A DNA stretch of 46,694 nucleotides from an uncultured Prevotellaceae bacterium (GCA_900316475.1 ONDA01000033.1:1-46694); one strand, 5' to 3'; numbered from the stretch's first letter, positions 25,501-33,310 are shown. Notes: generated by a model from the letters alone, not told the origin. Numbers and translations: made by a program.

Positions 25501-27358
25501 TGTTTTCATCTACCTCAAATCCCTTTATATTATCACGACCAATAGAACTTACAGCCACCGCACCACTGAAGGCTTTTGGTGAGATATACCTGAGTGTCGG
25601 TGGAATCTTGAACCTGCTATTAGGCATTGTCGCTCCGAAGAATGCCTCATCATCAATCTTCTCAACTTTGGCAAAATAGGGTATTTCATTAAAATCATTA
25701 CGTGAGAAAATTGCACCAGAGAATGCACGCTTGCCTAAAGAGGTGATGCAGCCAAACCAGTCGCCAGGACCGGGGTGCGTAATGGCGAAGGCTTCTTCGC
25801 CCACTTCGAAGGCAGGACTCTTGCTCGTCACCTCGGTGAGATCACACATATAGAACGCCCGCTTGTCGATGCGCTTGATGTTCTTGCCGATGGTTAGCTT
25901 CTTTACCTTCGTATTCAGGAAAGCCTGAACAGGCACCACCTCCATCTTGTCGCTCAGCACGAGTTCGTCGATGTTAGTGTAGAAGAACGTGAAGGCGTCG
26001 ATGGACTCAATGTTGTCGCCCATCACCAGCTTACTGAAATGTCCCTTCTGGTAGAAGGCCGACTGACGGATATGAGTGACTCGGTACGTCTTGCCGTCGT
26101 CACCCGTTACGGTGGCAGGAATCTCAAGCACCACATCTTTTACATGATCTTTCGTATAGTTAAAGATATGAGCCTCGCCGTTCTTCATCAGCGCATAGTC
26201 GATGTCATCAATCACCTTGTGCACAGCATCGTAAGGACGGACATTCGTAAATATCTGGGCATCTTTATGATACATTCTAACGAGGGCACTCTTATAGAAT
26301 CCGTCACAATAGCCGCCCCAACCATAGTTGAAGTGGAAATAGTCATTCGATGTATAACCATCGACCACCAACGCATGCCCGTCACCCTCACCCATGGGAT
26401 AACCGCAATACAGAACAGGACGATTTTTGTCAAGTTCCGACTTGAGGGCGTTGACGAGCTCAGCTGCACTTGGGGCGCTTACGATTTCAATTCCTGGCTC
26501 ATAACTAAAATTCTTGACGAGCGGTTCACTCCAGAAAGAAGTGGGACTGCCATTGGGTTGCCCGTACGACGTGCCGAAAGCTTTGCCGATGTCTGCCATC
26601 AGTTTAGCAACGGCATCAGCCTGCGTTTGGTTGTAAGGAGTATTTTCTGCCCAAGTACCAATCTGATTTTTAGATTGTCCGTAGTTGTCGAGCATGTTGT
26701 CCCAGTCGTAGACGTGACCCGAGAAGTCAGCACCTTCAAAGTTGAATCCGTCCCAGAGTTTTCCTATCGACTCCTTCGGCCACTTCCAGTAGTTCATCAC
26801 CTGAGCGATAGCTGTCGGTACACATCCTGTAACGGTGCTTTCAGGACATTGATAATTATAGGGTGCTTCCTGACTCCACGTTGTCGTAAGTAATGGCCCT
26901 ACAATGATAGCGCCAATATAGCTGGGCCATTGCTGTGCTGCTCTCCGTGGAACTGCCAGCATCGGACTCTGACGCAACGAGTCAATAGCCTCCGTATAAA
27001 AAGTCAGCAGGTCCTTCAACTGTACAGGACAATCGTCGTAAGCAAACGAACCATGATCGCAATAGCCTAATATATTGTCGCCCGTACCGCTCTCGCCAGA
27101 CACGATGACAAAGCCCTGGTCATTGCCCAGATTGACAACATAAGCATTATCCTTGTCAGCTACCTTCGACTTCAGCGTATGAGCTAGCGTAGGTGTGACC
27201 TCAGCCATAGGCGCTCTGCGCTTCGACAGCTGTTGCGTTGCGGGATTCTTGGCAAACTTGCCAGCAATCTGCAAAGCCTGCTCGACATTGATGTCATCAG
27301 CCAACACACTGGTTGTCGCAAACAATGCGACTATGAGGAGCGAGAAAATCTTCTTCAT
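22544..27358 (-). CDS. C10 family (streptopain/interpain-like) cysteine protease with BspA-like LRRs
   Basis: The 1604-residue secreted protein has a signal peptide (1-20), then a Spi-like pro-region (about 21-135). The C10 papain-fold domain (about 140-370) carries Cys179 in TVTGCVPTAIAQVMNYW, His328 in DGHALVVDGY and FNYGWGGYCDGF. Leucine-rich BspA/LRR_5 repeats occupy about 380-760 (e.g. VLEIPATVTG, KLTIGKNIKRIDKRAFYMC, FKIPPTLRYISPKAFSGA). A further ~840 residues of unknown, mostly beta-rich and partly helical sequence follow, without a recognisable T9SS C-terminal domain. C10 enzymes degrade host proteins; interpain A of Prevotella intermedia is a well-known example. The start overlaps the upstream gene's stop (ATGA). 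The large C-terminal extension is unusual for the family. Confidence 0.9.
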   Translation of the reverse strand: MKKIFSLLIVALFATTSVLADDINVEQALQIAGKFAKNPATQQLSKRRAPMAEVTPTLAHTLKSKVADKDNAYVVNLGNDQGFVIVSGESGTGDNILGYCDHGSFAYDDCPVQLKDLLTFYTEAIDSLRQSPMLAVPRRAAQQWPSYIGAIIVGPLLTTTWSQEAPYNYQCPESTVTGCVPTAIAQVMNYWKWPKESIGKLWDGFNFEGADFSGHVYDWDNMLDNYGQSKNQIGTWAENTPYNQTQADAVAKLMADIGKAFGTSYGQPNGSPTSFWSEPLVKNFSYEPGIEIVSAPSAAELVNALKSELDKNRPVLYCGYPMGEGDGHALVVDGYTSNDYFHFNYGWGGYCDGFYKSALVRMYHKDAQIFTNVRPYDAVHKVIDDIDYALMKNGEAHIFNYTKDHVKDVVLEIPATVTGDDGKTYRVTHIRQSAFYQKGHFSKLVMGDNIESIDAFTFFYTNIDELVLSDKMEVVPVQAFLNTKVKKLTIGKNIKRIDKRAFYMCDLTEVTSKSPAFEVGEEAFAITHPGPGDWFGCITSLGKRAFSGAIFSRNDFNEIPYFAKVEKIDDEAFFGATMPNSRFKIPPTLRYISPKAFSGAVAVSSIGRDNIKGFEVDENNPYFSGGGVFIYNKNQTSLVLTGGERSPIGIREPDGFTMFPFAETMVRMEPGCISSRGGKGPSYDAVTIPATVVEMEGAFKNCETLSDLTCLAVVPPVITDSTFNDKIFENSPEATLHVPEDTEELYATAPGWRKFPNIVGDQEYDPAPLIGREYYMVVHQNGQDLQDVRMPVKDVTNISMDEAADGQTSLVVKRSGMDNLKTNIMYVDSITWTPGFVFEDGEVFDINDSTLTVKAQKCEVTLGKTVIDGPAQMRIRNSVLTPRVVEDIVRGQAVDVALLTDTGEVHNLSGVARIAIPIQLNSDEKVQAAYYNTETDEWDPVLFKYDKEKEAAVILTDHLSLYSVFAVKNDSTRGTILSVYDEFAIHYQNLNKSLETLFDIVSSDEPEQQAIMKWKSDVGFWQTIGIDGGYNLISGLGFESEFLGECVNVVGYLGTASTVLDVIGDAIQGDNIGVASNTLKTILGFATGQMASAIGTGIMSASMGVAAFIGVAIEKLGTTAHELKKAQLNQAYRYYYTPEGQGAVGNQSVYKGLAYRSPRDWFDYFYPAFEKAKTHDRLMMLIEQAVHMYTERFWDETTDAFTYCMDAVGQRPFFGSTYPYPDEQTRKEISDDYYAELMNSVLPEVFSSIKEKLETKAAKDYHKRQKDYVTVMNTAVAVFLKDSEWEEGKQSKYAGWKVRFTDLPEYIKDKEKWECVLDDKGCGEIGYFSAYSLIKNQMRCNLTLLNTDDEEESTYDFTVPHAKGKVHCDVDLADGGVEVEAPHLNLELAYDPAVVEWEVSVGYENNQFYEGGFYGMYWDESVPLDNSLNKKARFQKELERFFNQHNFITVDESGNYKIGDDISGVFAYNGLTATGKFTINVSNDFIEQTPEQFVSHFNTQKKHLYELVLTGFLLNGTIQHQIECEYTITRASVDSKEYDVTYKGTGTYALLADVVSRVTGYDIDPLLYGDGKTPVEQAVAVENLITKEITTDGTVTLKYSTKLK

Positions 27359-27843
27359 GACTTACGGAATTTAAAGGTGAAACGGGTGGTCTTGACGATA
27401 TAGAGCTGTTGCCCCAGATGTTGTAGTGGCAACGTGGCGCATCCCTCGCCGTCCAGCACGTATTGGCCGGCCTTCACGCCTTTGATGTCGTATATGTATA
27501 CGGTTGACCCTGGGTCTCCACCACTGATGACCAGCATGCCACCCTTGAAACGGAACTGGGCTTCGCGCTTCACTTCCTCGACATCGTTGATAATCTCGTC
27601 CGACACGTCGATGACTACCTTCTGCAGCATATAGATGGGATAATGTACCGATGTCTTGGTGGTTGTCAGCACCAAGTTGTTGCCTGAATAGGTCACAACG
27701 GGCTTTTCGAAAAAGGCAAACTTCGCTACCTGACCGTCCTTCTGATAGACAACGATAGCGTTCTCTGTGTCTGCCGTTGTAGCTGTATGCATGCTGACAA
27801 CAGATGCCAACAGAAACAATAGGAGTAGTATTCTCTGCTTCAT
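27355..27843 (-). CDS. Small secreted protein with T9SS-like C-terminal domain
   Basis: The 162-residue protein has a signal peptide (MKQRILLLLFLLASVVSMHTA). A Prevotella-type beta segment follows (VVYQKDGQVAKFAFFEKPVVTY, then LQKVVIDVSDEI). The C-terminal ~65 residues (GGMLVISGGDPGSTVYIYDI ... LYIVKTTRFTFKFRKS) resemble the type A sorting domain of type IX secretion: a D-x-x-G turn, then YIVK and a K-rich end. Its TGA overlaps the C10 protease ATG by 3 bases (ATGA), so the two are translationally coupled and probably act together. It might be a chaperone, inhibitor or anchor of the protease; none of these is shown. It has its own promoter. Confidence 0.75.
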   Translation of the reverse strand: MKQRILLLLFLLASVVSMHTATTADTENAIVVYQKDGQVAKFAFFEKPVVTYSGNNLVLTTTKTSVHYPIYMLQKVVIDVSDEIINDVEEVKREAQFRFKGGMLVISGGDPGSTVYIYDIKGVKAGQYVLDGEGCATLPLQHLGQQLYIVKTTRFTFKFRKS

Positions 27844-27878
27844 AAGCTTTAAAAAATAGGTTTTTAATGTTTATGTCG

Positions 27879-27886
27879 CAAAAATA
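27879..27886 (-). promoter_or_regulatory. -7 element TAttTTTG of the C10 protease operon
   Basis: The minus strand reads TATTTTTG 36 bp before the start codon at 27843 and fits the Bacteroidetes -7 consensus. Confidence 0.65.
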
Positions 27887-27982
27887 CGAACTATTTTCCT
27901 AACTACCAAAGAATTCTATAGAATAATGCACTACACGTCAAGGTTTGGGAGGTAAAAAGAAAAATTGGAAGAAACAACTCGC

Positions 27983-28008
27983 GTAGATCAGGGGACGGTT
28001 CTCTGATC
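27983..28008 (+). repeat. REP hairpin with GTAG foot, overlapping the RAYT 3' end
   Basis: GTAG (27983-27986) leads into a hairpin whose arms GATCAG (27986-27991) and CTGATC (28003-28008) pair; inner pairs include G-T wobbles. GTAG at the foot of a hairpin is the known signature of REPs recognised by RAYT enzymes. The last codons and stop of the RAYT gene lie within it. Confidence 0.78.
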
Positions 28009-28803
28009 TGTTACAACTCTTTGGATAATTCCATAGCTTATCCCTGTTATTCTGGCCAGTTGCCTGAATCCTGCTCCCTGTTCGCACACTTCTCTAATGA
28101 TTATATTCCTTTTGTTCTTGTCTACATTTTGCAACTCCATCATATTGCTAATCCCATATCGTGCTGACAGGAATTCCTTGATGGCACTATCTGGAACGGA
28201 ACGTGGCGGTTCGTCATCCATTTCAAGAATACTACCGTCATCATGCCCAGACTCACAAACGTAGTCGTACAATTCTTTCCAAGAAATACGGTTAAGCACA
28301 ATCGCAGTATTACATACGTCAATCAATCCCGTATACTTTTTCTCGTATTCATGCCAACTGCTCCAAACATAATCTTCTGTAGAAGCAGAAAGCCCAGCGT
28401 GAACAGGATTGAGGTGTATATATCGTAGGAGTGTCTTGAAGTACTTGATGTCATCTACAGGCTCACTCCGAAACCTATCTTGGAACAAATAACCATTTCG
28501 CTGATATTTCCTATTAAAGTAATAGGCGTAAGCAATGGTTATACGTTTCATGACTTCGCCTAATGTTTTCTGCTTTTCTTGCAGAAGAAGGTGAACGTGG
28601 TTGGGCATCAGACAATAAGCATAAATGCTACATAGTGCCGGTACCCTATAGCCACGCTCATCATAGGGCTCGATAACATTTGAAAGACATTGAAGAAACT
28701 TATTCCGATCCTCGTCGTCTTCAAAAATATCCTGCCTGTTAATGCCACGAAGCATCACATGATAGATGCCCGTGCCACTTGTCTTACGTGCTTGTCTGGG
28801 CAT
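27988..28803 (-). CDS. REP-associated tyrosine transposase (RAYT, Y1_Tnp family)
   Basis: The 271-residue protein opens with MPRQARKTSGTGIYHVMLRG, characteristic of the RAYT/TnpA-REP group. The HUH metal-binding motif is at residues 69-71 (YCLMPNHVHLLL). The catalytic tyrosine lies in the helix AYAYYFNRKYQRNGYLFQDR (Tyr92-95), and RYIHLNPVHAGL follows. The C-terminal ~70 residues include a helix-turn-helix-like GAGFRQLARITGISYGIIQR. Such single-copy enzymes nick REP hairpins on one strand and are thought to spread them. The ATG at 28803 is chosen over an upstream Met at 28857, because that one lies before the promoter. REPs in opposite orientation flank the gene, and its C-terminus (DQRTVP) is encoded by REP sequence. 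Confidence 0.92.
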   Translation of the reverse strand: MPRQARKTSGTGIYHVMLRGINRQDIFEDDEDRNKFLQCLSNVIEPYDERGYRVPALCSIYAYCLMPNHVHLLLQEKQKTLGEVMKRITIAYAYYFNRKYQRNGYLFQDRFRSEPVDDIKYFKTLLRYIHLNPVHAGLSASTEDYVWSSWHEYEKKYTGLIDVCNTAIVLNRISWKELYDYVCESGHDDGSILEMDDEPPRSVPDSAIKEFLSARYGISNMMELQNVDKNKRNIIIREVCEQGAGFRQLARITGISYGIIQRVVTDQRTVP

Positions 28804-28824
28804 AGAAATTGCAATTAATTGCCC

Positions 28825-28832
28825 CAAAGGTA
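28825..28832 (-). promoter_or_regulatory. -7 element TAccTTTG of the RAYT gene
   Basis: The minus strand reads TACCTTTG 21 bp before the ATG at 28803, with a TTTG 17 nt further upstream that falls in the 63-bp extended REP repeat. Confidence 0.6.
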
Positions 28833-28848
28833 AGAAATTTTCACAACA

Positions 28849-28912
28849 CCAAAGCATAAAGCATCCTATTTTAATTATTTATAACGGATCAGAGAACCGT
28901 CCCCCGATCTAC
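28849..28912 (-). repeat. Extended REP copy upstream of RAYT, GTAG foot on minus strand
   Basis: The segment matches 21649-21711 at 60 of 63 positions. Its REP hairpin spans 28887-28909, and the minus strand has GTAG at 28912-28909. It is inverted relative to the REP at 27983-28008, so the RAYT gene is framed by a REP pair. Confidence 0.78.
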
Positions 28913-28993
28913 TGCTGCTGTTCTGACTGCCAAAACACGGGCGACCATCATCTGGTTGCATACTCCGGGTGCAATTCCCTGGCGCGTCAGCAG
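28912..28993 (+). repeat. ~80-bp dispersed repeat, copy B
   Basis: CTGCTGCTGTTCTGACTGCC through GCGTCAGCAG matches the reverse complement of 20907-20984, with a few substitutions and small indels. It begins directly at the end of the REP. Confidence 0.75.
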
Positions 28994-28998
28994 CGTAT

Positions 28999-29024
28999 GA
29001 TCAGAAGAACCGACCCCGATGATC
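28999..29024. repeat. Degenerate REP-like hairpin
   Basis: GATCAG, AGAACCG, ACCCCGA and GATC follow in the order of the other REPs, with several changes. It is probably a decayed copy. Confidence 0.45.
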
Positions 29025-29185
29025 ACTGGCTTGTGGGGACAGAAAGCTTAGGGGCGACATGGGCGACATGGGTGGAATGTTTTCCGCTTTCACTACCCTA
29101 CGCGCGCGTACGCGATAAAACTCTTACGGCTCACCCGTGAGATATCAATGCCATTGAGCCATCCACGGACTTTTTCCCCTGCGCC

Positions 29186-29213
29186 CTTTTGGGGCTGGGG
29201 GTGGGGTCTGTGA
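29186..29213 (+). repeat. Diverged G-rich hairpin repeat
   Basis: CCCC at 29176-29179 and GGGG at about 29194 precede the tail CTGGGGGTGGGGTCT, which matches the repeat at 17641-17655. No gene overlaps it. Confidence 0.45.
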
Positions 29214-29320
29214 CATACAATCATACCAAGTTATTATTTAATGGTTACTAAATAATGCAAAAAGAGAATGTTGATTATAGAATTCCTATAATAGAATTTG
29301 TATAATTGAAAATTTATTTC

Positions 29321-29328
29321 TATTTTTG
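29321..29328 (+). promoter_or_regulatory. -7 element TAttTTTG of the ATPase gene
   Basis: TTTG, 20 nt, then TATTTTTG is a full Bacteroidetes promoter match 18 bp before the ATG at 29347. Confidence 0.72.
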
Positions 29329-29346
29329 CGCCAAAAACAGAGAATT

Positions 29347-30486
29347 ATGGAGAATCCTTTCTACATCACCGGTATCATACCAGAACCCTATTTCTGCGAC
29401 AGGGGGAAAGAAACGATGTGGTTTGTAAGCACGCTTGAAAACAAGGCGCATATCCTGCTAACATCGCCCCGAAGAATGGGCAAGACGCAGTTAATACGCC
29501 ATGTGTATGAGCAACCGGCTATTAAGAACAACTACTATACCTTTTATACGGATATTTATCCTACTACCAGCCTGCACGAATTAGTTTTGTTTCTTGGCAA
29601 GGAGATATACTCTGTACTGGTGCCCAAGGGGAAGGCGGTAATAGATAAGTTCCTGGCTGGCCTGCACTCCTTGGCAGGCTGTATAGGCTACGACCCGATG
29701 AGCGGTATGCCCACATTCGATATTAAACTTGGCGACATCCACACACCGGAGTTGACACTGGAGGAGATATTCCGTTATCTGGAGCAGGCTGACAAACCAT
29801 GCATCTTCGCCATCGATGAGTTTCAGCAAATAGCCCAATACCCGGAGAAAAACGTTGAGGCTTTGCTGCGGGCACATATACAGAAAATGAACAATTGCCT
29901 GTTTATCTATGCCGGCAGCAACCGTCATATCTTAGAAAACATGTTCAACTCGTCGGCTAAGCCTTTTTATAACAGTGCGGAGCAGATGTATCTGGACCGT
30001 ATACCGAAGGATGTCTATACGGCGTTTGCCAATGGGCAGTTCTTAAAAGCTGGCAGAAAGATTTTGCCTGAGGCTGTATCGCTGGCATACGACCTTTTTG
30101 AAGGTCATACCTACTATGTCCACAATGTGCTCCACAATGTTTTTGCCTATCAGAATCCTGACAAGGTCGTTGATGAGTCAGACATCAATAAGACACTGAA
30201 CGACATCTTGGAAGAGAAGGGCCGAACCTTTGCCTCGGTCATGAACCAACTCAATTATCAGCAGAAAGAAACGCTGATTGCCATTGCCAAGGAAGTTAAG
30301 ACAAGTAGTGTCACCTCTGTCGGCTTTGTGAAGAAACATGCGCTCAAATCGCCCAGCTCCGTACAGTACGCTATCGGTGCATTGCTGGATAAGCAACTTC
30401 TGACCTATCAGAATGAGGGACGCGCAAAGATTTATAGCGTTCCCGACCGATTCATGCAGATGTGGATTTGTAGGATATATGGGTGA
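29347..30486 (+). CDS. AAA-type ATP-binding protein (archaeal-type ATPase family)
   Basis: The 379-residue cytoplasmic protein has the N-terminal family signature NPFYITGIIPEPYFCDR. Walker A is TSPRRMGKTQLI (Lys46, Thr47), Walker B is CIFAIDEFQQI (Asp157), and a sensor-1-like region reads FIYAGSNRHILENMF. The C-terminal third, from about residue 285 (NYQQKETLIAIAKE), looks like a winged helix (SVTSVGFVKKHALKSPSSVQ). Proteins of this type are frequent orphans in Bacteroidetes genomes; function is unknown, with suggested links to nucleic acid binding or mobile-element biology. I chose the ATG at 29347, since the TTG at 29326 lies within the -7 box. It is monocistronic and sits between a repeat cluster and the ribosomal operon terminator. 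Confidence 0.83.
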   Translation: MENPFYITGIIPEPYFCDRGKETMWFVSTLENKAHILLTSPRRMGKTQLIRHVYEQPAIKNNYYTFYTDIYPTTSLHELVLFLGKEIYSVLVPKGKAVIDKFLAGLHSLAGCIGYDPMSGMPTFDIKLGDIHTPELTLEEIFRYLEQADKPCIFAIDEFQQIAQYPEKNVEALLRAHIQKMNNCLFIYAGSNRHILENMFNSSAKPFYNSAEQMYLDRIPKDVYTAFANGQFLKAGRKILPEAVSLAYDLFEGHTYYVHNVLHNVFAYQNPDKVVDESDINKTLNDILEEKGRTFASVMNQLNYQQKETLIAIAKEVKTSSVTSVGFVKKHALKSPSSVQYAIGALLDKQLLTYQNEGRAKIYSVPDRFMQMWICRIYG

Positions 30487-30590
30487 CTGCCCTACCACAG
30501 CCTTGATATATGCTTGTCTATAAACCGTTGATATGTAACTGCCAAAAAATGGCAAACAATCTACGCGACACACCTTGACAAAGAGAACAT

Positions 30591-30628
30591 AAAAAAAGTT
30601 CCTGTCGGCAGGTGCAGACAGGAACTTT
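30591..30628 (-). terminator. Rho-independent terminator of the ribosomal protein operon
   Basis: AAAGTTCCTGTC (30595-30606) and GACAGGAACTTT (30617-30628) form a perfect 12-bp stem with a 10-nt loop. On the minus strand it is followed by T7. It lies 19 bp after the rplQ stop. A weaker T-run in the other direction could also stop the convergent ATPase transcript. Confidence 0.9.
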
Positions 30629-30646
30629 GATATAGAAGGATAAATA

Positions 30647-31192
30647 TTACTCAGCCTTTGCCTCCTCAGCAGGAGCTTCTGCGGCAGCTTCAGCCTTTGC
30701 CTCCTCAGCAGGAGCTTCTGCGGCAGCTTCAGCCTTTGCCTCCTCAGCAACGGGAGCCTCGGCAGTTTCAGCCTTGGCACCACCACGGCGCGAACGGCGG
30801 GTCTTCTTCTTAGCCTCGCCCTTAGCCATTTCGGGATCGAAGTCGACAAGCTCGATGAAGCAGATCTGGGCAGCATCGCCCTGACGGAAACCGAGCTTGA
30901 TGATACGGGTGTAGCCACCGGGACGGTCGCCTACCTTCTCGGCAACAGTGCCGAAGAGTTCCTTAATGGCATCCTTGTTCTGCAGGTAGCTGAACACGAC
31001 GCGGCGAGAGTTGGTAGAGTCCTCCTTAGCCTTGGTGATAAGGGGCTCCACATACTTCTTGAGGGCCTTAGCCTTTGCGACGGTCGTAGTGATTCTTTTG
31101 TGCATAATCAGCGAGATAGCCATGTTAGCCAACATGGCACTGCGGTGAGATGCAGTACGACCGAGATGGTTGAATTTCTTATTATGTCTCAT
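30647..31192 (-). CDS. rplQ: 50S ribosomal protein L17
   Basis: The 181-residue L17 has the conserved core at residues 1-118 ([59 protein letters not shown]). It is followed by a basic stretch (KKTRRSRRG) and a long low-complexity Ala/Glu/Lys tail. The tail contains a 13-residue (39-bp) unit, [13 protein letters not shown], repeated in tandem at nearly identical DNA sequence, so its length may vary between strains. L17 binds near the exit tunnel of the large subunit. It is the last gene of the operon, after rpoA. Confidence 0.96.
   Translation of the reverse strand: MRHNKKFNHLGRTASHRSAMLANMAISLIMHKRITTTVAKAKALKKYVEPLITKAKEDSTNSRRVVFSYLQNKDAIKELFGTVAEKVGDRPGGYTRIIKLGFRQGDAAQICFIELVDFDPEMAKGEAKKKTRRSRRGGAKAETAEAPVAEEAKAEAAAEAPAEEAKAEAAAEAPAEEAKAE
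30653..30752 (-). repeat. 39-bp tandem repeats in the rplQ tail
   Basis: The 39-bp unit beginning TCAGCCTTTGCCTCCTCAGC occurs twice in full and once in part, encoding the Ala/Glu/Lys repeats of the L17 tail. Confidence 0.8.
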
Positions 31193-31223
31193 TGTTCCTT
31201 TTTGCTTTTATTGGGCAAGTAGC

Positions 31224-32216
31224 TTATTCCTTGTCCAGTTTATACTTTGATATGTCGGTTCCAAACGACAGATTCAGACTCTCGAGCAAATCATCAAGCT
31301 CCGTGAGCGATTTCTTACCGAAGTTGCGGAACTTCAGGAGGTCGGTCTTGTTGTACTGTACGAGATCGCCGAGCGTCTCAACGTCGGCAGCCTTCAGACA
31401 GTTCAAGGCACGAACCGAGAGGTTCATGTCGGTGAGTTTAGTCTTCAGCAGCTGGCGCATGTGCAGTACCTCCTCATCAAACTCCTGGTTGGTCTCCGTC
31501 TCAGATGCCTCAAGGGTAATCTTCTCGTCAGAGAACAACATGAAGTGGTAGATAAGAATCTTGGCAGCCTCCTTCAGAGCGTCCTTCGGGTGGATGGAAC
31601 CGTCCGTGGTGACTTCCAGCACGAGCTTGTCGTAGTCGGTCTTCTGCTCGACACGATAAGGCTCAACGCTGTATTTCACGTTACGGATAGGTGTGTAAAT
31701 AGAGTCGATTGCTATCACGTTCACATCAGTGCAGAACTCGCGGTTCTCGTCGGCGGGGACGTAGCCGCGACCCTTGTTGATCGTGAGGTCAATCTGCATC
31801 GATGCCTTGGAATCTAAATGACAAATCACCAAATCGGGATTCAGCACCTCAAATCCAGTCAGATACTTGCCTATATCACCGGCTTTAAACTCGGTAGAAT
31901 TCTCGACAGTAATAGAGACTTTCTCGTTCTCGAATTCTTCCACAACTTGCTTGAACCTGACTTGCTTCAGGTTCAAGATAATGTTGGTTACATCTTCCTT
32001 AACACCAGGTACTGATGAGAACTCATGCTCAACACCCGCAATGCGAATCGTGTTGATAGCATAGCCCTCGAGCGATGAAAGAAGAATGCGGCGGAGAGCG
32101 TTGCCTACGGTAACACCGAAGCCAGGCTCCAAAGGACGAAATTCGAACTTGCCGAACTTGTCCGATGCTTCCAACATTACGACTTTATCAGGTTTTTGAA
32201 ATGCTAATATCGCCAT
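31224..32216 (-). CDS. rpoA: DNA-directed RNA polymerase subunit alpha
   Basis: At 330 residues this has standard length. The N-terminal domain contains the dimerization and assembly segment [20 protein letters not shown] and [15 protein letters not shown]. The C-terminal DNA- and activator-binding domain (about 255-325) has [21 protein letters not shown] and [20 protein letters not shown], with the helix-hairpin-helix. It scaffolds the RNA polymerase core. It is encoded between rpsD and rplQ as in most bacteria, with short spacers, and shares the operon's transcription. Confidence 0.98.
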   Translation of the reverse strand: MAILAFQKPDKVVMLEASDKFGKFEFRPLEPGFGVTVGNALRRILLSSLEGYAINTIRIAGVEHEFSSVPGVKEDVTNIILNLKQVRFKQVVEEFENEKVSITVENSTEFKAGDIGKYLTGFEVLNPDLVICHLDSKASMQIDLTINKGRGYVPADENREFCTDVNVIAIDSIYTPIRNVKYSVEPYRVEQKTDYDKLVLEVTTDGSIHPKDALKEAAKILIYHFMLFSDEKITLEASETETNQEFDEEVLHMRQLLKTKLTDMNLSVRALNCLKAADVETLGDLVQYNKTDLLKFRNFGKKSLTELDDLLESLNLSFGTDISKYKLDKE

Positions 32217-32230
32217 TAATTTAATGATTT

Positions 32231-32839
32231 TTAGTTTTTAGAGTACAACTCAACGATTGACTGTTCCTTAATGTTCTCGGGGATGTCGGCACGCTCCGGC
32301 AGATGCAAGAACTTACCACCCTTAGAGTTCTCATCCCACTCGATCCAAGGATACTTGCTGTGGTTGAAACCGGCCAAAGCAGCCTCGATAACCTCGAGAG
32401 ACTTTGACTTCTCACGAACAGCAACGATCATTCCGGGCTTCACCTGGAAAGAAGGGATGTTCACCACCTTGCCATCGACAGTAATATGCTTGTGACCGAC
32501 GAGCTGACGTGCTGCAGCACGGGTAGGAGCAATACCAAGACGGAACACCACGTTGTCGAGTCGGCTCTCCAGAAGCTGGAGAAGCACCTCACCGGTGATA
32601 CCTTCGGCCTTAGCAGCCTTCTCAAACAAATTACGGAACTGGCGCTCAAGTACTCCGTATGTGTACTTAGCCTTTTGCTTCTCTGCCAGCATGACAGCAT
32701 ACTCCGACTGCTTGCGGCGGCGGTTATTGCCATGCTGTCCCGGGGGGAAGTTCCTGCGGGACAAAACTTTGTCGGCGCCGAAGATGGGTTCACCAAAACG
32801 GCGTGCAATTTTAGATTTCGGTCCAATATACTTTGCCAT
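32231..32839 (-). CDS. rpsD: 30S ribosomal protein S4
   Basis: The 202-residue primary 16S rRNA-binding protein starts [20 protein letters not shown]. It includes the basic [21 protein letters not shown] loop and the S4 RNA-binding domain ([40 protein letters not shown]). No zinc-binding cysteines are present. S4 nucleates small-subunit assembly and in several bacteria represses its own operon; no such target can be shown here. Spacing to rpoA is 14 bp. Confidence 0.98.
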   Translation of the reverse strand: MAKYIGPKSKIARRFGEPIFGADKVLSRRNFPPGQHGNNRRRKQSEYAVMLAEKQKAKYTYGVLERQFRNLFEKAAKAEGITGEVLLQLLESRLDNVVFRLGIAPTRAAARQLVGHKHITVDGKVVNIPSFQVKPGMIVAVREKSKSLEVIEAALAGFNHSKYPWIEWDENSKGGKFLHLPERADIPENIKEQSIVELYSKN

Positions 32840-32882
32840 AATACTAAATAAAATTTTCGATTTTCAGATTTTCGATTTCCAA

Positions 32883-33272
32883 TTATACGCGACGACGCTT
32901 CGGAGGACGGCAGCCATTGTGCGGCAGCGGCGTAACGTCGACGATCTCCATCACCTCGATACCGGCACCATGCACGGCACGGATGGCCGACTCACGACCG
33001 TTGCCGGGACCCTTGACGTAGGCCTTCACCTTGCGCAGGCCGAGGTCGAAAGCAACCTTGGCACAATCCTCGGCAGCCATCTGAGCGGCATACGGAGTGT
33101 TCTTCTTTGAGCCGCGGAAGCCCATCTTACCTGCTGACGACCAAGAGATTACCTGACCCTCGTCGTTAGCCAACGAAACGATAATGTTATTGAAAGAGCT
33201 ATGTACGTGGAGCTGACCGATAGCGTTCACTCTCACGTTCCTTTTCTTTGAAGTGACTGTTTTCTTTGCCAT
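32883..33272 (-). CDS. rpsK: 30S ribosomal protein S11
   Basis: The 129-residue platform protein of the small subunit has the conserved [58 protein letters not shown] and the C-terminal [18 protein letters not shown], the last being nearly invariant. It lies between rpsM and rpsD in the alpha-operon order. Confidence 0.98.
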   Translation of the reverse strand: MAKKTVTSKKRNVRVNAIGQLHVHSSFNNIIVSLANDEGQVISWSSAGKMGFRGSKKNTPYAAQMAAEDCAKVAFDLGLRKVKAYVKGPGNGRESAIRAVHGAGIEVMEIVDVTPLPHNGCRPPKRRRV

Positions 33273-33310
33273 AATTCTTAACCCTTAATTGTGAATTGAC
33301 TCATTGTGAA

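Larger units (their letters stand above)
28804..29346. other. Intergenic region rich in repeats
   Basis: No gene is visible. It holds the RAYT promoter, the second extended REP (28849-28912), copy B of the ~80-bp repeat (28912-28993) and a degenerate REP (28999-29024). It also holds a segment resembling 14001-14047 (29051-29106), a third G-rich hairpin repeat (29186-29213) and the promoter of the downstream ATPase. Confidence 0.7.

Noticed and set aside
29326-29328. TTG start for the ATPase
   Set aside because: It overlaps the -7 element; the ATG at 29347 leads directly into the family N-terminal signature.
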